Below, in pieces: positions 1-13,469 of a stretch of 64,000 bases of DNA. The stretch lies in NCBI GenBank assembly GCA_013399305.1, contig VXAI01000046.1:991340-1055339 (forward strand), read 5' to 3'. Each line of letters opens with the position of its first letter. Position 1 is the stretch's first letter. The translations under genes were made by a program, and so were the position numbers. Below the pieces are notes generated by a model. That model was not told the origin of the DNA. It ran no database searches and was given only the letters and a program-made list of their open reading frames with translations. Origin of the DNA: Rostratula benghalensis (taxonomy: Eukaryota > Chordata > Aves > Charadriiformes > Rostratulidae).

Positions 1-1835
1 CAAAAATCCATTGTATCGACAGGTTAGCTAAAAGTTCTAATACATAAGTAATTTGGAGTTCGGGCATCCACAGGGTTAGGAGGCAGAAGAATTAAATGTT
101 TACTATAAGTCATACACAAGAAGAAAGTCAAAAATATCAAAGAAAGTGGTCAGAGACAGGTATGGATGAACCACAGCTGATCCTGCTGCTAAAAAAGTGG
201 TAGGCAGGGTAATGTGAGAAGAGTAAGCAAGGAAGGCACGAGGGCTAAAACCCCACTGCAGAAGTTAGGTGGGGAGCAGAATAATATCTGCTTGCTGGAG
301 GGACACCTGCTTTAACACTGTATATTATAAATAAATCCCAGTTCTACAAATTGCTGGGGCTACTGCTAATTAAGTAAAAAAATAATGAATTGCCACAACA
401 ATTAAAACTAGCTTTGCCAGCTGATAATGTCTTTTCAGTGTTCTAATTTGCAATTAAAATATTTCCCTTTTTTCCTTCTATAAACTGTCAAATTATTGAA
501 AAACCTGTTTTGAATATATTAGGATTTAAGCTGTTTAATACTACGTAGCTTCTACAGAGAAGCAGGTTTACATGAATTATTAATTATTATACCGACAGGA
601 AATATCTCATAAAATTCACTCTATCTAATGCTAAGGATTAATTGCTTGCTGCATTTAAGGAATAAGAAAAGGAAGATCCTCCAAATCTCATATTAGCTGT
701 TTTGAGCCTCTTTGCCTTGTAAGTATCCAGGTCCCTGAGCAGAAACTAATAGAAATACTCCGTGGTTTACAGTAGAAAAATACTACATCAGGGTAAGAAA
801 ATCTTGCATATCAACATAAAGCTATGTCTTGATGCTTCTCTATAATACTTAGCTCTCACTTGCTGTTATGCAGTTTCATTTGTACTGCTAGCAGCTACAA
901 AATTAAATAATTAGTCAATGATCTATTATTTTAATCTAAGAAGAGATCCAGAATGCTGACTGCGCAGCATACAGGGAATGAGGTTCAAGCATTAACAGAA
1001 TAAGAACTATTTTTATGCAGTCTGCCACCTAAGTTAGACAATATATAGTGATTAGATGTATATATATGAAGGGCAAGGCAGAAGCAGAACAGATTATTTA
1101 GTTACCCAGAAGGTAAAATACTCTACAGAAACTTTTTGTAGGTACGTCACAAAGACTTTAAATTAATTAAGTTCCAAGCCAGGATACATGACTCTTGAGA
1201 AATTCAACACAGAGGGCACATATTCTCCTAACAGTGACTGCAAGAAATGAAGTAGACTGCTCACATTCTTAAGTCTTTAACAAAGACCATTTGATAAAGT
1301 ATTTTGAAATTCTATCAGACGAAATTTGAGGATTTTGATGCAGGAATTCCAGCTGACAATTCATAAAGGCAGTGCTATCACATACATCATCTATCTGGCA
1401 TTATCGCCCTTCTAGTAAAATTACTTGCTTCTTGCCTTTTTTCCCTGGAATTGATACAAAAAGGTCTAAAAAGACTGACTATTGAGGCCGTAATGCTACC
1501 ATTCAAACTCTCCATGAAACTACTCTTGAACTTACTTCATTTAAAACAAGCCATCTACAAAATTAATTCAGAATGATAATGAATTTTTGAGAAGAACATA
1601 TTTACTAGGACTCATTTAGGATTTTGCAAAATTTGTATTTAGCTTCTCATTGACATTCAGATAAGGAAGATGGGATGAATGGATTCTAACTATATATCAT
1701 TTTTAATTAGGTTAGCACAGACCCTGAGCCAAATGTCAAGAGTTTGGCATTTCCGTCACTCATTGTAAATGGGCATACATAACACTATAAAGAAATATCA
1801 CTTCAAACCAAGCCATACACTGTTATATAACAATT
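1..1835. other. AT-rich non-coding DNA
   Basis: No gene, repeat consensus or RNA gene is recognisable here. Stops are frequent in all frames and no splice-bounded open segment stands out. If the minus-strand gene starting at 47.9 kb extends this far, this would be intron or downstream flank. Confidence 0.6.
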
Positions 1836-1862
1836 TTCCCACAGAACCATGCTACTAATTAG
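1836..1862 (+). repeat. 27-bp source copy of a dispersed exact repeat
   Basis: These 27 bases, beginning TTCCCACAGAACCATG, recur exactly at 4607-4633 in the same orientation. The flanks here are unique, whereas the second copy is bracketed by a 17-bp direct repeat. This copy is therefore the likely template and the other the insertion. Confidence 0.7.
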
Positions 1863-3899
1863 TACTCCACTATCTACTTAGCTTCTCGTGGCTGGGTGGT
1901 GCTAGACAACAACAATTCAGTGCTTTCACAGTTGTCACTAGCTTAATTTAAAATTGTCAGAGAAAGTGAAGTTCCACAGCAGTGTCAGTGGAAACTGCCT
2001 CTTCTCTTCTCTTGATTTCCCTCTCAAACAAGACCTCCAAGGTCCCTAAACACATGTCTAACTGAAGTCCACAGAAGAAAAAGTTTCTATACTTAGCTAA
2101 TCCCTCCTTTCAAAATAAATTAAACTATGCCATCTCTGAGAAAAGGGGGGAAATATTACAAATATTTTTAAAGTTAGTTTCATTTGGCTTTTCCCTAAAC
2201 TCAAAAATTTCCTGAACTTACAGCTACAGGATGTACAGCAAAGAAAACCTACAAGCCACACATACAGCTGCAGACTATCAAGCCACTCTCTGAACACCAC
2301 TGTCCACTATCACTCACATCAAAGTCCCAACAAACATGAAGATGATGATGGAGTTGCTCAAGAGCCACACATCAGTCATCCATGGACACAGTAGGAAGGC
2401 GGTGAGTAAGCAGTTGCCTTTTCAGATATTTTTTAAATCTGGAAAGGTAAGATTGCTCAAAGAACCTGCAATCACATTGGAGGTCTGTGGGAGAGCTCCT
2501 AACTCCTTCCAGAGGTAAGTCCCAGACCACACTGCCATTACACCACTGTTTCTACCTGGTTTCCCATATTCAAACTTTAAGCTGCTATTGATGAGTCATT
2601 CCTCAAGAAAATTGTTTTGCAAGTGGAACCAAGTTAGAAACTCGGCTGATGCAGAAACCAGGACAAAAGTCTCATTTTCCCCAGCACTGCAGGGCAAACA
2701 CAGTTACGGGAACACGAGACCAATTTCTTTCTGTTTTGTACATCAACTGAATTCTTTAACTAGACTCCAATTGCGGAACAATTATTCATTTTGCCACTTT
2801 TTAGGCTATAAGCAACATCTTGTTACTCTCTGCGCATCAGGGGAAGGAGGAGCAGCTTGCACATGCATTTTTAGTAACGATATCTGTTCCCCTTTCAGTC
2901 ATCTATTCATAGAATTTGTTTGCAATTTCTGAAACAAAAGTTTGTACATAGGCTCCTGAGGCCAAACTGCATAACCAACACCTTTATTTGTAATTTACAA
3001 CATTCTCTCACACATAAAACTGTAACTAACTACAGGATTTATCTCAGAGGTCTCTAAGAAATGATAAAGACTTAAACTAATTTAGTAAACACTACCCCCA
3101 CCTTTAATAAATAAGAAATCTGAACACCAGCTTTGCTACTTTATTGTGCTGTTATTCATCTATCGAACATCCATTTGGGTAAAACAACATCTAGATGCAC
3201 ATATATCATCTGGTTTAGCCTTTTGACGAAGCAATTTATATAACAGTCATTTTAACAGACCCATTTTGAACCATTACCTTCTTCACTGATCCCACAAAAA
3301 GCCACCAAGTTTTGTTGATCCCCAGTGCAACACAGAAAGTATTGATGCCATTTAACACACAGCCTGGAACAGAAGAGTGGAAGCTAAGAAAAAATGTCAA
3401 TGAGAACGGGAAGAGCTGGGCAATCGTGCCCCAACATCAAGACTCAGTACCACTGCAATTGAAAACAGGAAAATTTGGCAAATAATTAGGTTGAATAAGG
3501 TCTCGGGAAACTAAACATTAAAGACCAGAGAAGCAGAAAGTGAAACCAGAATGTTTTTTAGCTCATTTTATGTTTCCAGTTCTGGGCCTGAAGCTGTTTA
3601 GGTTCAGTTCCAGTTAAATCAACATCAGTTTATTAGAAGTTCAGTAAGATGATTTGGTAACTCAGCCCAACATGAGACACATGTAAGGATCATATGATGC
3701 AAGCAGGCTTACAAGAGGGGGATTTGGCCTGGAAAGCCGATGGGTTCTTTTTTCTGCTTCCTAAACACAGCATAGAGCACCTCAGAGACTTCAGGGCTGC
3801 ATTAGTCAGAGTAGGACTGACTAGAGATTCTGGCATTGCATTCTCTAGGAAAGTGTCCAGAAACACAACCAGAGCTTGGCAGTTGCAGGATAAAGTCTC
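1863..3899. other. AT-rich non-coding DNA
   Basis: Short open frames such as 2336-2518 and 2588-2932 (+) have no homology I recognise and no protein-like composition. The GTAAG strings at 2448 and 2517 resemble donors but have no convincing partner acceptor and coding frame. Confidence 0.55.
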
Positions 3900-4460
3900 T
3901 TTAGCCTGGGTTCCCAGGCTCTAAAGTGGGCAAAGCTGAGTTTCATTTATTCTCTGTGTCAGATGCAGTGTACCACTCTCAGCAGGTTAGCTGCCCAGGC
4001 TCAAGGCTAACTTTCATAATTCAGCCATCCAGCCTTGACCCACAGAGCTGATACACCTCCTCTCCACCTTTTTCTCAGGAGGTGCTTCTAAGGCCAGGGT
4101 CTCAGCAGTGGTCTCTGTTTGAGCTATGCTGCAGGTATATCAGTGCCAGATCTTGAATAACACCAATTCTGACCCTGGTCCTGAGCCACTGGCTTGATTT
4201 TCTGGTTTGAACTAGGAACTTGCTCATCATTAGGGCCTGGCCTTGACAACTGGACTACTGGTTGAGTCTGGCAACCATCAGCAGGCTGGCCCTGCTTGCT
4301 GTGGGCCTGGGAACATGCACCTTTTTTGCAAAGGCCTCCCTCTGCCTGTTTTGATGTGATCCTTAGCTCCAGGTTCACCTTCTGCTATGGATGAGTATGT
4401 CAAAGCTGTTGAACTACCCCCCTACTACAAGATCCAGTCAAAGGAAAAAGAAGTCCTGCT
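3900..4460. other. GC-richer block, possible old repeat remnant
   Basis: Base composition shifts from the AT-rich surroundings to a balanced or GC-richer stretch full of CCAGG, CCTGG and GGCCTGG words. It ends next to an A-rich tract at 4488-4565. The look recalls 54.64-55.34 kb. An unclassified transposon remnant or minisatellite-like block is possible; no coding frame is convincing. Confidence 0.3.
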
Positions 4461-4487
4461 TTGAAGAATGCAGTTTGCTTACTGAAT

Positions 4488-4570
4488 AGGAAAAAAAAAG
4501 AAAAAAAGAACAAAAAGGGGAAAAAAAGAAAAAAATATATAAAAGAAAAAAGAACAAGAAAAAATAAAAA
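4488..4570 (+). repeat. A-rich low-complexity tract
   Basis: An interrupted A/G-rich tract of runs of A separated by G, GGGG or single T. It produces a spurious hydrophobic Phe/Leu-rich reading frame on the minus strand (4400-4621), which is not a gene. Confidence 0.8.
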
Positions 4571-4590
4571 AGCACCAATTTGTATTGCTC

Positions 4591-4647
4591 TAGATAAGCT
4601 AAAAACTTCCCACAGAACCATGCTACTAATTAGATAAGCTAAAAACT
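4591..4647 (+). repeat. Templated insertion flanked by 17-bp direct repeats
   Basis: The 17-mer TAGATAAGCTAAAAACT occurs at 4591-4607 and again at 4631-4647. Between them lie 23 bases (4608-4630) that, with four junction bases, match 1836-1862 exactly. This is the expected footprint of a short sequence copied from a nearby locus into a staggered break, leaving a target-site duplication. It is not a known transposon: no termini, no poly-A, only 23 bp. Confidence 0.7.
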
Positions 4648-6189
4648 CACATCTTTAATTTTTCCCCTGATCAGTTGGAGCTTGCACTGCGCAATTGTTA
4701 CCTACAGTTTACTGTATATCATGATGTAAAACTGCAACCAGCAGGGGTTCAAAACCTAGACAGTCTTGAAACTCTTAGTAAAATGTGATACAAAGAAAAT
4801 AAGCATAGAACATGTCTGTTCCTGCATGCTCCCACATTCTTTTTAAAGCTATGGGGAAATGCTGGGGTTTTTTTCTTATTAATCTAGGAATGTTAAAAGA
4901 TTTGACAACAAAATGATACTTGAAAAGTTTTTAAATTACTAAACGAAAGGCTGTATTTTTTAATACTACTGGAAATAAATATTTGGCTGCCTCTCAAACA
5001 GAGGAGAGGCTATCTGAGAGGATGCGAAGAGAGCCTAGAGCTTAGGTAGCTGAGAAAAAGGAAAACTTAAAGAGAAGTCCTGTTTTTCTGCAATTTAAAG
5101 TCCTTAGTAAAGTTCTACATATCATGTAATGAATTGCCAAATGAAACAGATCTGTGATCCACACAAGTAGCATTCAGGATTCAAGACTGAACAACACAGG
5201 AATTTCAGCAAGAGCTTCAAACATCCTGATGTAGCAAGACATCGCAGTAAGACTAGTGGAGTTTGGCTTTACTCACAGCCATTTAAGCCAATAGTCGTAT
5301 GCTCTTTGACTTCTGAGATTTCTTACACAATACTCATATACTAATTAAGAAGGTGAAGTCTCAGAACTTCAATTAACAATATCAGAAAATACAATAAATG
5401 AAAATCCTCCAATCTCTAAAGAAAATCTATCTAATTTCTGTCACAGAATTTGAAACTGAATTTTACTACCCTACTCACCAACCTGTGTTCTAAAATGACA
5501 AACATGGTTAATAAATGTTGTCCACAAGGTGACACTTACAATCCTCGTGAAATGCAGAAGGTCCACTCAACAAAATCTTAATTTCTTACACATAAACACG
5601 AAGTTTGTATTGCTCTTCTTTTCAAATACTGCTACTTTGTTATCAATAGTATGTTCTTAAAATTTATCAGTCAATCCAAAAATTTCTTTCGGTTTGGGAG
5701 GTATTTTAACCTGAAATAAAATGTTACACAAAACTGAAACAAAGAAGAATCTCTCACACTGATTTTTCTTGTATCATTTGCTCTCCTTTTTTGGAGACCA
5801 GGTGGACTTCATTTATCAATCATAAATAAGTATTTTACTTCGTATCCTGCTGTCTTTCCTCAAAAGGAATCCTCATGACTTCAAAGTTGACATCAACTGG
5901 AAATTTGCCAAGTCACAGGAGTCAGCCTCTTTATGAATTTGACAAGGCAGAATTATGTCAATTCCATCGTCTTCACAATCCAAAATTTACTAACAAATTT
6001 AAATTACTTTTGGTTTTAAGTGTCTCATACAGAAGGACATATTCTATTATTTCCAGTTGCTTGTCTTTTTGAGCAACGTTAAATCACTCCCACTGAGTGA
6101 AAATGAACAGAGAAAAATCAAATTAGAGAGCATCTGAGGAAATTTTGTATACACAAATCTTTGAGTCTGAAGGGGATGCAACCAAGTGT
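4648..6189. other. AT-rich non-coding DNA
   Basis: No recognisable gene, RNA or repeat consensus. The open frame at 5875-6072 (+) lacks supporting splice signals or a recognised family. Confidence 0.55.
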
Positions 6190-6960
6190 GCCAGTGGAGT
6201 GGGATGACATCACAGGAAGGTCATGGTGATTGCTGGCAATGCCCAATGACTGAAAAAAGCAGACGTCAGATCCACCTTGACTATGGGCAAGAAAGAGGAT
6301 CTGAGGCCCAGCTCCAGGTTGGTCACCCTAATCCCAGCCCTCGGAAAGACTGCAGGGCCAATCGTTCTGAAAATCATTTCCAAGCATGTGAAGGACAAAA
6401 AAAAAAATATTTGGAGCAACAATCATGGATTTACCAAGGTCAAGTCATGCCTGAACAAGCTGTTTTCTGTGATTAAATGACTAATCTAGTGGGTAAGTGG
6501 AAAACAACGGTGTTTTCTACCTTGATTTTAGTGAGGTCCTCAACATAGTCTCCCACAGTATTCTGAAAGTCAAACTGGAGAAATCCAGACTGGGTAAACT
6601 AACAATAAGGTGGGTAAGAAACCAGCTGGATTGCCAGACTTAAAGGGTAGTGATTACTGATCCAAAATCCAACTGACAGGCAGTTACCAGTGGCATCCCT
6701 CTGGGAGGCCTACTGGAGTCAGTGTTGCTTAGAATGTCTTTAAAGACACAGACAATAAGACAAGAATGTGCTGTCAGCAAATGTACAGATGATACCAGAT
6801 TTTGGGGAGTAGTCAAGATACTGGAAACAGGACTGCTGCTTAGAGGGATTTTGACAGGCTGGAGAAATGGGCAGACAGAAAACACGCAAAGTTCAAACAC
6901 AAAGTCCTGCATCTTGCACCAGAACAAATTCTGGAATGCACAGAAATGCTGCTCATTTAA
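6190..6960 (+). mobile_element. Degraded CR1 LINE, reverse-transcriptase fragment
   Basis: Conceptual translation, with several stops and frame changes, keeps landmarks of CR1 ORF2 reverse transcriptase in order. They are an ISKHVKDKK segment then HGFTKVKSCLNKL (about 6375-6465), YLDFSEVLNIVSHSIL (about 6522-6570, corresponding to the YLDFCKAFDTVPH region), VTSGIPLGGLLESVL (about 6685-6727, the VTSGVPQGSVLGPVL region), and TDDT (about 6787, where intact elements have ADDT). Next comes the LTGWRNGQTEN stretch, matching the usual LDRLEKWA region. The copy is 5'- and 3'-truncated and carries stops and frameshifts, so it is dead. Its divergence implies an old insertion. Confidence 0.85.
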
Positions 6961-7167
6961 TCCTTTCCCTCTAGGCAAGAGGTACATTAGTGACAAGAGA
7001 GCATATATTGCTTTGGCATCTGAATGCTCTGGCTCCTCATCTTTTGGAATTACAGTTTGTGTTAATGGACTTAAACTCCTCTCCCAGATAGGCAGTTACT
7101 GACACTTCCACCCCAACACTTGTTTCATGCTTTTGATACATCTTTCTCCTCTCCACTAGGGAAGACC

Positions 7168-7240
7168 CTGGGTTTTTTCCTGTTTTTTTGTTTGTTTTTG
7201 TTTTGTTTTTTCTCCTGTTTCCCNCCCACCGCCCCCTAAA
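7168..7240 (+). repeat. T-rich tract ending in C-rich run with ambiguous base
   Basis: Runs of T broken by single G or CC are followed by CCCNCCCACCGCCCCC. The N at 7224 is the only ambiguous base I noticed. It sits where polymerase slippage or strand-biased sequencing of C/G runs is expected. Confidence 0.85.
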
Positions 7241-7245
7241 CCCAA

Positions 7246-10200
7246 GCAAGGCTGCCTAGAGATTGGCTGGATGACACTCTCCTCAACACATGAGGAAGCT
7301 GAAGATAACAATACTGGTTTTCTCCAGCCACTGCAAAAACCTTTGAGCTCCACGTATGAACTTAGAGATTTAACTCCTACAGCTAGATGAATATTATTTC
7401 TTTCACTGCTATCTGTCTGTGACAGGTATAAAACAAGACAACAACAAAGATTTTATGACTGCTGGAGGGTAACAGCTAGCACGTGCCAGTACATCCCCTC
7501 TCCTGGTGGCATTCCCATCAAATATACACAGAGCTATTTGTGAATGAGAAGAAAAACACGTATTTCCAGGAACTGCTTTCAGCTTTCCTGATCACTGAGG
7601 GAGCCAAATTGTATGTGTTTCATGGCATTCTAACAGAACAGCAAGCAAATTACACAGTACTGCCAGCTTTTTGAGCATTTTACTGTATGAAATACTTAAC
7701 ATGTACAAACAGAAGTGTAAGGTCCAGTGGTGCAAATCCTTCAGTGTAAACAAAATAAAGAGGGTGTCCAAGAGTGAGGAGCCCTGCCTATACTTGTAGA
7801 GCAAAGAGATACCTTCAGAAAACTTCCAAGGGCAGAGCACAGCAAAGACAGCATAGCTTGCCTGTCTTTAACATCTCGTGTGTCTTCAAGGTTGCAGCCT
7901 AACCCTCATTTGCTTTACAAATCAAAGGAGCAATGTTGAGAATTTATATTCAACCACAGGATAACAAACAGCATTCTAATGGCTCTCACTTGATTTGTGG
8001 TTAGCTAGAGCCATAATTTTTACCCAAACATTTGATCCTACGTTGGCTTTCAATTATTTCCTGCTGTCCACAGAGCTAATGCTCACAAATCTTTGATGCT
8101 ATTTACAGCCCTTCACAAACAGATTCTGGTCACATCCAGATGCTGCCCACTTAATTAACCACAGATTTTCTACCTGCACAATAGCTGTTTTCATTTCCTA
8201 TCTCAGCTTTATGTTGAACTTCATTTTGTCAGATACCAAGAAGAAACAAACTATTAATTTTTGACAACCTTAAGAATCCAGAAGACATTTATAGTACGAA
8301 AAAAAAAAAAGTTACTCACATAAAGACATATAAAGACACTTTCACTAAGACATTCAATGGTTTCTTGCTGGCTAGACAATTGCTTGAGAGAAAAAAGGCT
8401 TTATTCTTGTTACAATGGAGAAAGTAAAGCCATCCAGGAAAAGTAATCATATGAAAAGATGGTCTTAAAGATATCAACTAGGAACAGCTAATAAAAAAGG
8501 ATTAAAAATATAAAGCGTGCATCTCACATTGATACCTGACAGCAAAACAATTTCTCTCACATTGTTTTTGTTCTAAGGAAAGTTACTATAAATGGGACTT
8601 GCATCTCTCTCATAAATGGAACCAAATTAAGGTGTATGAAATCAAGCTAATCTTCAGCAATACCACAGCAATAAAAAGCTGCAATAGACCATTACTTCAA
8701 TAAGGCAATAGCCGGCAAAGATAGCTATTCAACTTTTGAGACCTCTACTCTACAAAGAACTTACTAAAGAAGCTTGTTACTCAAGTGTTTTGAAGTGACT
8801 CTGTTAGTAGCATTTAAGAGTGAACGAGGTAAGACGCTTCTTCATAATACATGCATCCCACTGGAAACTTGAAAACATATACTGAAGGTGAGTGCAAAGC
8901 TTGTAGGCCTTTTTTTTTTCATTTGATCATACACAATTCAGTTAGCAGCACTCATTTCTGCCTGGGTTAGAATATATCTGTCTGAACCATAGAGGAGCCT
9001 CTAGGCACTGAATTCAATTGTAAACACATGGCTGTAACACAGAAGGAGACTAATTTTACTATTCCTGGACCCCAAGGTCAGTCTGTTCACATATGCATCT
9101 GCTGCTAGAGCACTCAGAAGCACATCTAGGACCCTGGGACTCTAGTTTTGTGCCTTCACACTTTCAAATGGACCAAATTGCTCACGTTCATTAAGGATGG
9201 GAATACTGCATAGGAAAAAAAACAACCAAAAAGAAGCCGAAATTTCAAGTTTGACTTTTTTTTCTCATCTGAGCATTACATCTGCAACAGCGAGCTCCAT
9301 ATCCAAAAACGTTCTCGCGCTCAAGCGGTACAATAGGTTCAAATGGCATGTGCATCTCCAGAATGACTAATAGCTTTTTCACTTCAGAAAACTTCAGAGC
9401 ACAGGGACCGCAAAGTTGCTTTAGTCAGAGACCAGACTAAATCTAATCTGAAATAAATATTCCAAATCACATACAATGAAGCACTCATGCCTGCTTGAAT
9501 AGATTGATCTGCTGTAAATATGCCAAATTACTTAATATCACAGATTCAGCAAGAGGAAGCAAACTTTATGCTTTTATTTATATAACTGGAAAAGCAGAAA
9601 ATAATTCCATTATCTAAGGTGAGATACCAACTCCACACATTACAGTTCTTGAAGAAGTGTATCATGTTTCCTAATTCTGTATACAAAGTGTATGTTTATG
9701 ATGAGGATCATAAGGCCTTCCAAAAATGCAGACAGAGCCTGGATGTAAAAATGTACCAAATTCAGTAACAGTGCAGTCAGAAGACACATTAAACAGTTCT
9801 TAGAATGTAGCCCAATCTGACCTTGTTGGCAATACCAAGAAATAGTTAAATAAAATAATACAATTTATGGCATTGATGTTAACTCTATGCCTTTTTAAAA
9901 CACCTCTTATCTTCTCTTACCTAAGTGGCTAAAGCTAATACATGTCAGCACCACCCTGATAATATCTCAGTATTATTGTTGGCAAGCAGTACTGTGCCTG
10001 TTTTAGGATTAAATGAAAGGTCTCTACAATTCTTCTCAAAAGCTTGATAGTTCAGAAAACAAAGTGTAAAACACAAGATAACCCATCCACAGATATGGCT
10101 GTTTCTCCAGTATAGCATATCTACTCCTTGCTGGTCCCAAAAGACTGCACTTTAAGTTTTCTCCTGAACTTTTACAATACCTACCATTAAGACATTCTGG

Positions 10201-10364
10201 TTCATGAATGTCGTAAAGAGTGTAAACAATATTTGGAGACAACATTAAGAAGAGAACTGAAGAACACAAACAGTCCCAGTTATGACTTGAGTTTAGAATA
10301 GCCTCCTGAGAAATCAGAGACCTCAACCCACACAACAGTGAGTCTTTGCTTCCACAGCAAGTAC
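7246..10364. other. AT-rich non-coding DNA
   Basis: Several 60-80 codon open frames occur (for example 7483-7674 + and 7592-7840 -), but they overlap each other on opposite strands and show no recognised domain. No repeat consensus was recognised apart from short A and T runs. Confidence 0.55.
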
Positions 10365-10425
10365 TGGGGGATTGGACTGGATGATCTCCAGAGGTCCCTT
10401 CCAACCCCGTATCATTCTGTGATTT
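10365..10425 (+). mobile_element. CR1 LINE 3' tail fragment
   Basis: The stretch GGGGATTGGACTGGATGATC followed by TCCAGAGGTCCCTTCCAACCCC and ATTCTGTGATT is the last roughly 60 bp of an avian CR1 element in sense orientation. Severe 5' truncation is typical of CR1. The minus-strand open frame spanning 10036-10590 crosses this element and is not a gene. Confidence 0.9.
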
Positions 10426-13400
10426 AATTGTTTGCAGAAAGGTTCTATGGCATGGTGGCCTCTGTGATGCTGCTTTTATCCTGACACATAGGAACAGGTG
10501 ATTGAAAAACATACTGGTAGATTTTCCATTTGAATCATGGAAAAATACAGTGTGTTCCTTCTGAGAGATCACAAGTGGCAGAGCAGCCACTCCACACCGC
10601 AGCAGCCACCTCCAATGTCACTGCCAGCGGTGGAATCCTCCATTCGTTACACTTGTATTTCCTCCATCCTTGGTGCTGAAAAACTATATTTTATTATCCT
10701 AATTAACATCCCTGTAAACAACATGCATGATATTGCAAATACAAATGCATTCTCTTTTTCAATAAACTATATACTGCATTGAGCTATAACTGAGATACTT
10801 GAAAAAGAAATCTTTCAAACTTATGGGTTCAAGTTTCTACTTTTTAATAAGCAAAAAAAAATAGATTCTATCCTTGCAAAGCTCTATTTGAAGCTAGCAG
10901 TCTTAACTACTAAAGTTCTGCCCGTTGTATAGAAAATAACAGCCATCAAAACATAAAAAGGGGAGCAGAGGGGAGCTTATTGCAAATCCCCTGCAATTCG
11001 AGTGGCATCTAAATGCTCTGGAGCTTTACCTGCTCCTATTGACCAGAATTTAGGAAATGAGGCAGTGCACCCTAGATCTTGTTACATAAGTTAAGTACAA
11101 AGTCCAATTAATATTCAGCCATCTAGATTTTTGGCTGTACATCAATGCCATAGGGGAAGGAGACGTGTAACTCCAGAAGGGAGGAGACCACAAGAGCAGA
11201 GGATGTGATGGCATAAAACAGCTCCTTCCAAGTGTGTGTCTGCGTCACAAGTAATAGAAATAGGAACACCCATTTCCTATGAATGAAGCAACACCCAAGA
11301 AAAATTTCTTTGTGGGAGACTCCATGCAGCTGTAGGTCACTTCTCTCTAGGATCTCATGTGAGCATTTGTCAAACTTACAAGATTTATCTTGAAAGATAT
11401 GATCCTTTGCTCTTCAGGCTGCAAGGACTGGATTTAACTAGAACTTTTTTCTTAACATGGTGCTAGTGTCAAGTTTGTGCCAAAGTACTATGCTGAGATT
11501 CAAAGCAAACTTCAGAAGTATCCCATCTGATAAAAAGAAAAAATAAAATTTACTATAATGAGAAACATTTCTTCCTTATCTGTGTACACTCTTCCTTGAT
11601 CATCTTGCAACCGGGATGCTACTGGTCTGCAACAGATTCCCTTCGCTCACATTTTTCATCCATGTTGTTTTACTGTTTCTGGGTTTAAAAGCTTTTAGCC
11701 CAAATAATTTCTTGTCTATAGAGTATATTAACCATTGTTTTAAATATTACTGCTTTGTACTGCACTGGCAATTTTCCCATACAGGAATCAGTTTACATCG
11801 TTACACGTATTTCATGCTCAACCTCTACTAAATAACTAAATTCGTGTTTGGAGTTACATTTCTGTAGCCAGAAATCAGATTATTTGATTCTTCCTAATTT
11901 ATCTGTTCTCCTCTTTGATGAAGTCCAGTTCTTCGGATGCCTGTTTCCGCCAACTCAGAGTTATAGACCAAAAATCCCTTTTCTAGGCTTGTAAACATGT
12001 TCAGCCAACAGTGAAGCAGATTCACACAGAAATTTAAAACTTAAGAATGGTCTTTCTAAAGATAATGACACTGTGCCAAGTTCCTTTCTTGATTACCTTG
12101 GATATAACTTCATGGGGTGTCATAGGGGTTAGATTTAGAAGCTTGTAATGAAAGTTATTCTTGAAACATAAGAATTGTTTTAAGCTGCTACTTATCTAAG
12201 CCGTTTTAAACATCACAAAGAAATAAAAAGGTAAGAAATTCTAGAGAAATACTAGAGGAGACTTCTTTATCACTAAAAATATAAAATGACTACTTCCAAA
12301 CCACAGAACATCTATTTGGAGATAGACAGGCAACACTTGAAGTGTCCTGGACAATACAGACTACATACAAATCGTCTACAACTCTTACTAAGTTCTTGAG
12401 CAACCTTAACCAGAGACACAAAGTAAACTGCTGGCCTGACACTGTTTTCTTCCCTTGTTGGGATAACTCAAGAGCTGGGAAACATAACCAATACTTGCTT
12501 TGTGAACAAAATTTGGAGATAGGAAAGAAAATGCCCCCCTGTTGGCTTGTACAGTTACAGGAAGGGCCCGTTTAAAACAAAAAGCCTTTCCTTAATGATG
12601 CAAGAGAACATCATCCACAGTTAATCAAAGCCCAGGTCTTAACAGAGCTTTGCTTGGTCTCTTTTTTTACTTGTCACAACTCAAGCACTCTTCAAACAAA
12701 AACCCAACAGCTTCACAGCCAAATTAGACATTGTATAGTAAAATATACCTTATTAACTTATTCTCAAAGGCTCATCATTCCAGGATATAATTTGTTGTGT
12801 TATGAAGAAAATGAATTAGTCCTTGCTTCCTGAACTATATAATATGGAGTATTGCTAAGTTTAGAAGATACTGTAAATGTTTCCACCATATGATACAGAA
12901 CTAAAACTAATTATACTAACAACAATCTTGACACTGACAACATACAGTTTTTCCTTGCTTCAGCATTTTCAACATTTTTTTATATTCTTGCAGTTTCTAG
13001 ATACTTGCAGGGTCAAGACTTATGGTCAGGTATAAGCAAAAACCTGTATTAAGTAACTTGACAGATTTCAATGCCGCAAATTCTCCTATATTTTTATTTC
13101 TGTTATTCAGAGAGAAAATGTGCAAAACATCAGTAACAAGGTCTCTGAGTAATGGAAAACTGTATGTATTTGTTTTGATTGGCATACAAGTAAGGAAAAA
13201 AAAATGGTCTGTGGCAGGCCTAATGCCTACTTCAGAAGAGTATGCTCAGCTTCACCATCGTGTCAATGACTTCATCCTTAATTTGCACTAGAAATTCCTG
13301 GTTCTTGCTAATTTTCTTGCTAATGGGAAAATATTGAGATTAGCAAAAAAGCCCAAGTATTAAGAGCTTGAGAAGAATCTCAAGGCAGTAAATGATGAGG

Positions 13401-13469
13401 CACTCTGAATTATTAGATTCAATGATCAAACCTCTTCAGCTCTAGTACAAGAACACAGAAATGTAAGAA
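10426..13469. other. AT-rich non-coding DNA
   Basis: No supported gene. Open frames near 11616-11831, 12342-12575 and 13022-13291 (+) are short, lack recognised motifs and are not joined by clear splice sites. Confidence 0.55.

Noticed and set aside
4400..4621. Hydrophobic minus-strand frame with Phe/Leu runs
   Set aside because: It is the complement of the A-rich tract at 4488-4565, not a membrane protein.
6640..6996. 118-codon minus-strand open frame
   Set aside because: It is the antisense of the CR1 reverse-transcriptase relic.
10036..10590. 184-codon minus-strand open frame
   Set aside because: It runs antisense through a CR1 tail, has no recognised domain and mixes repeat and unique sequence.
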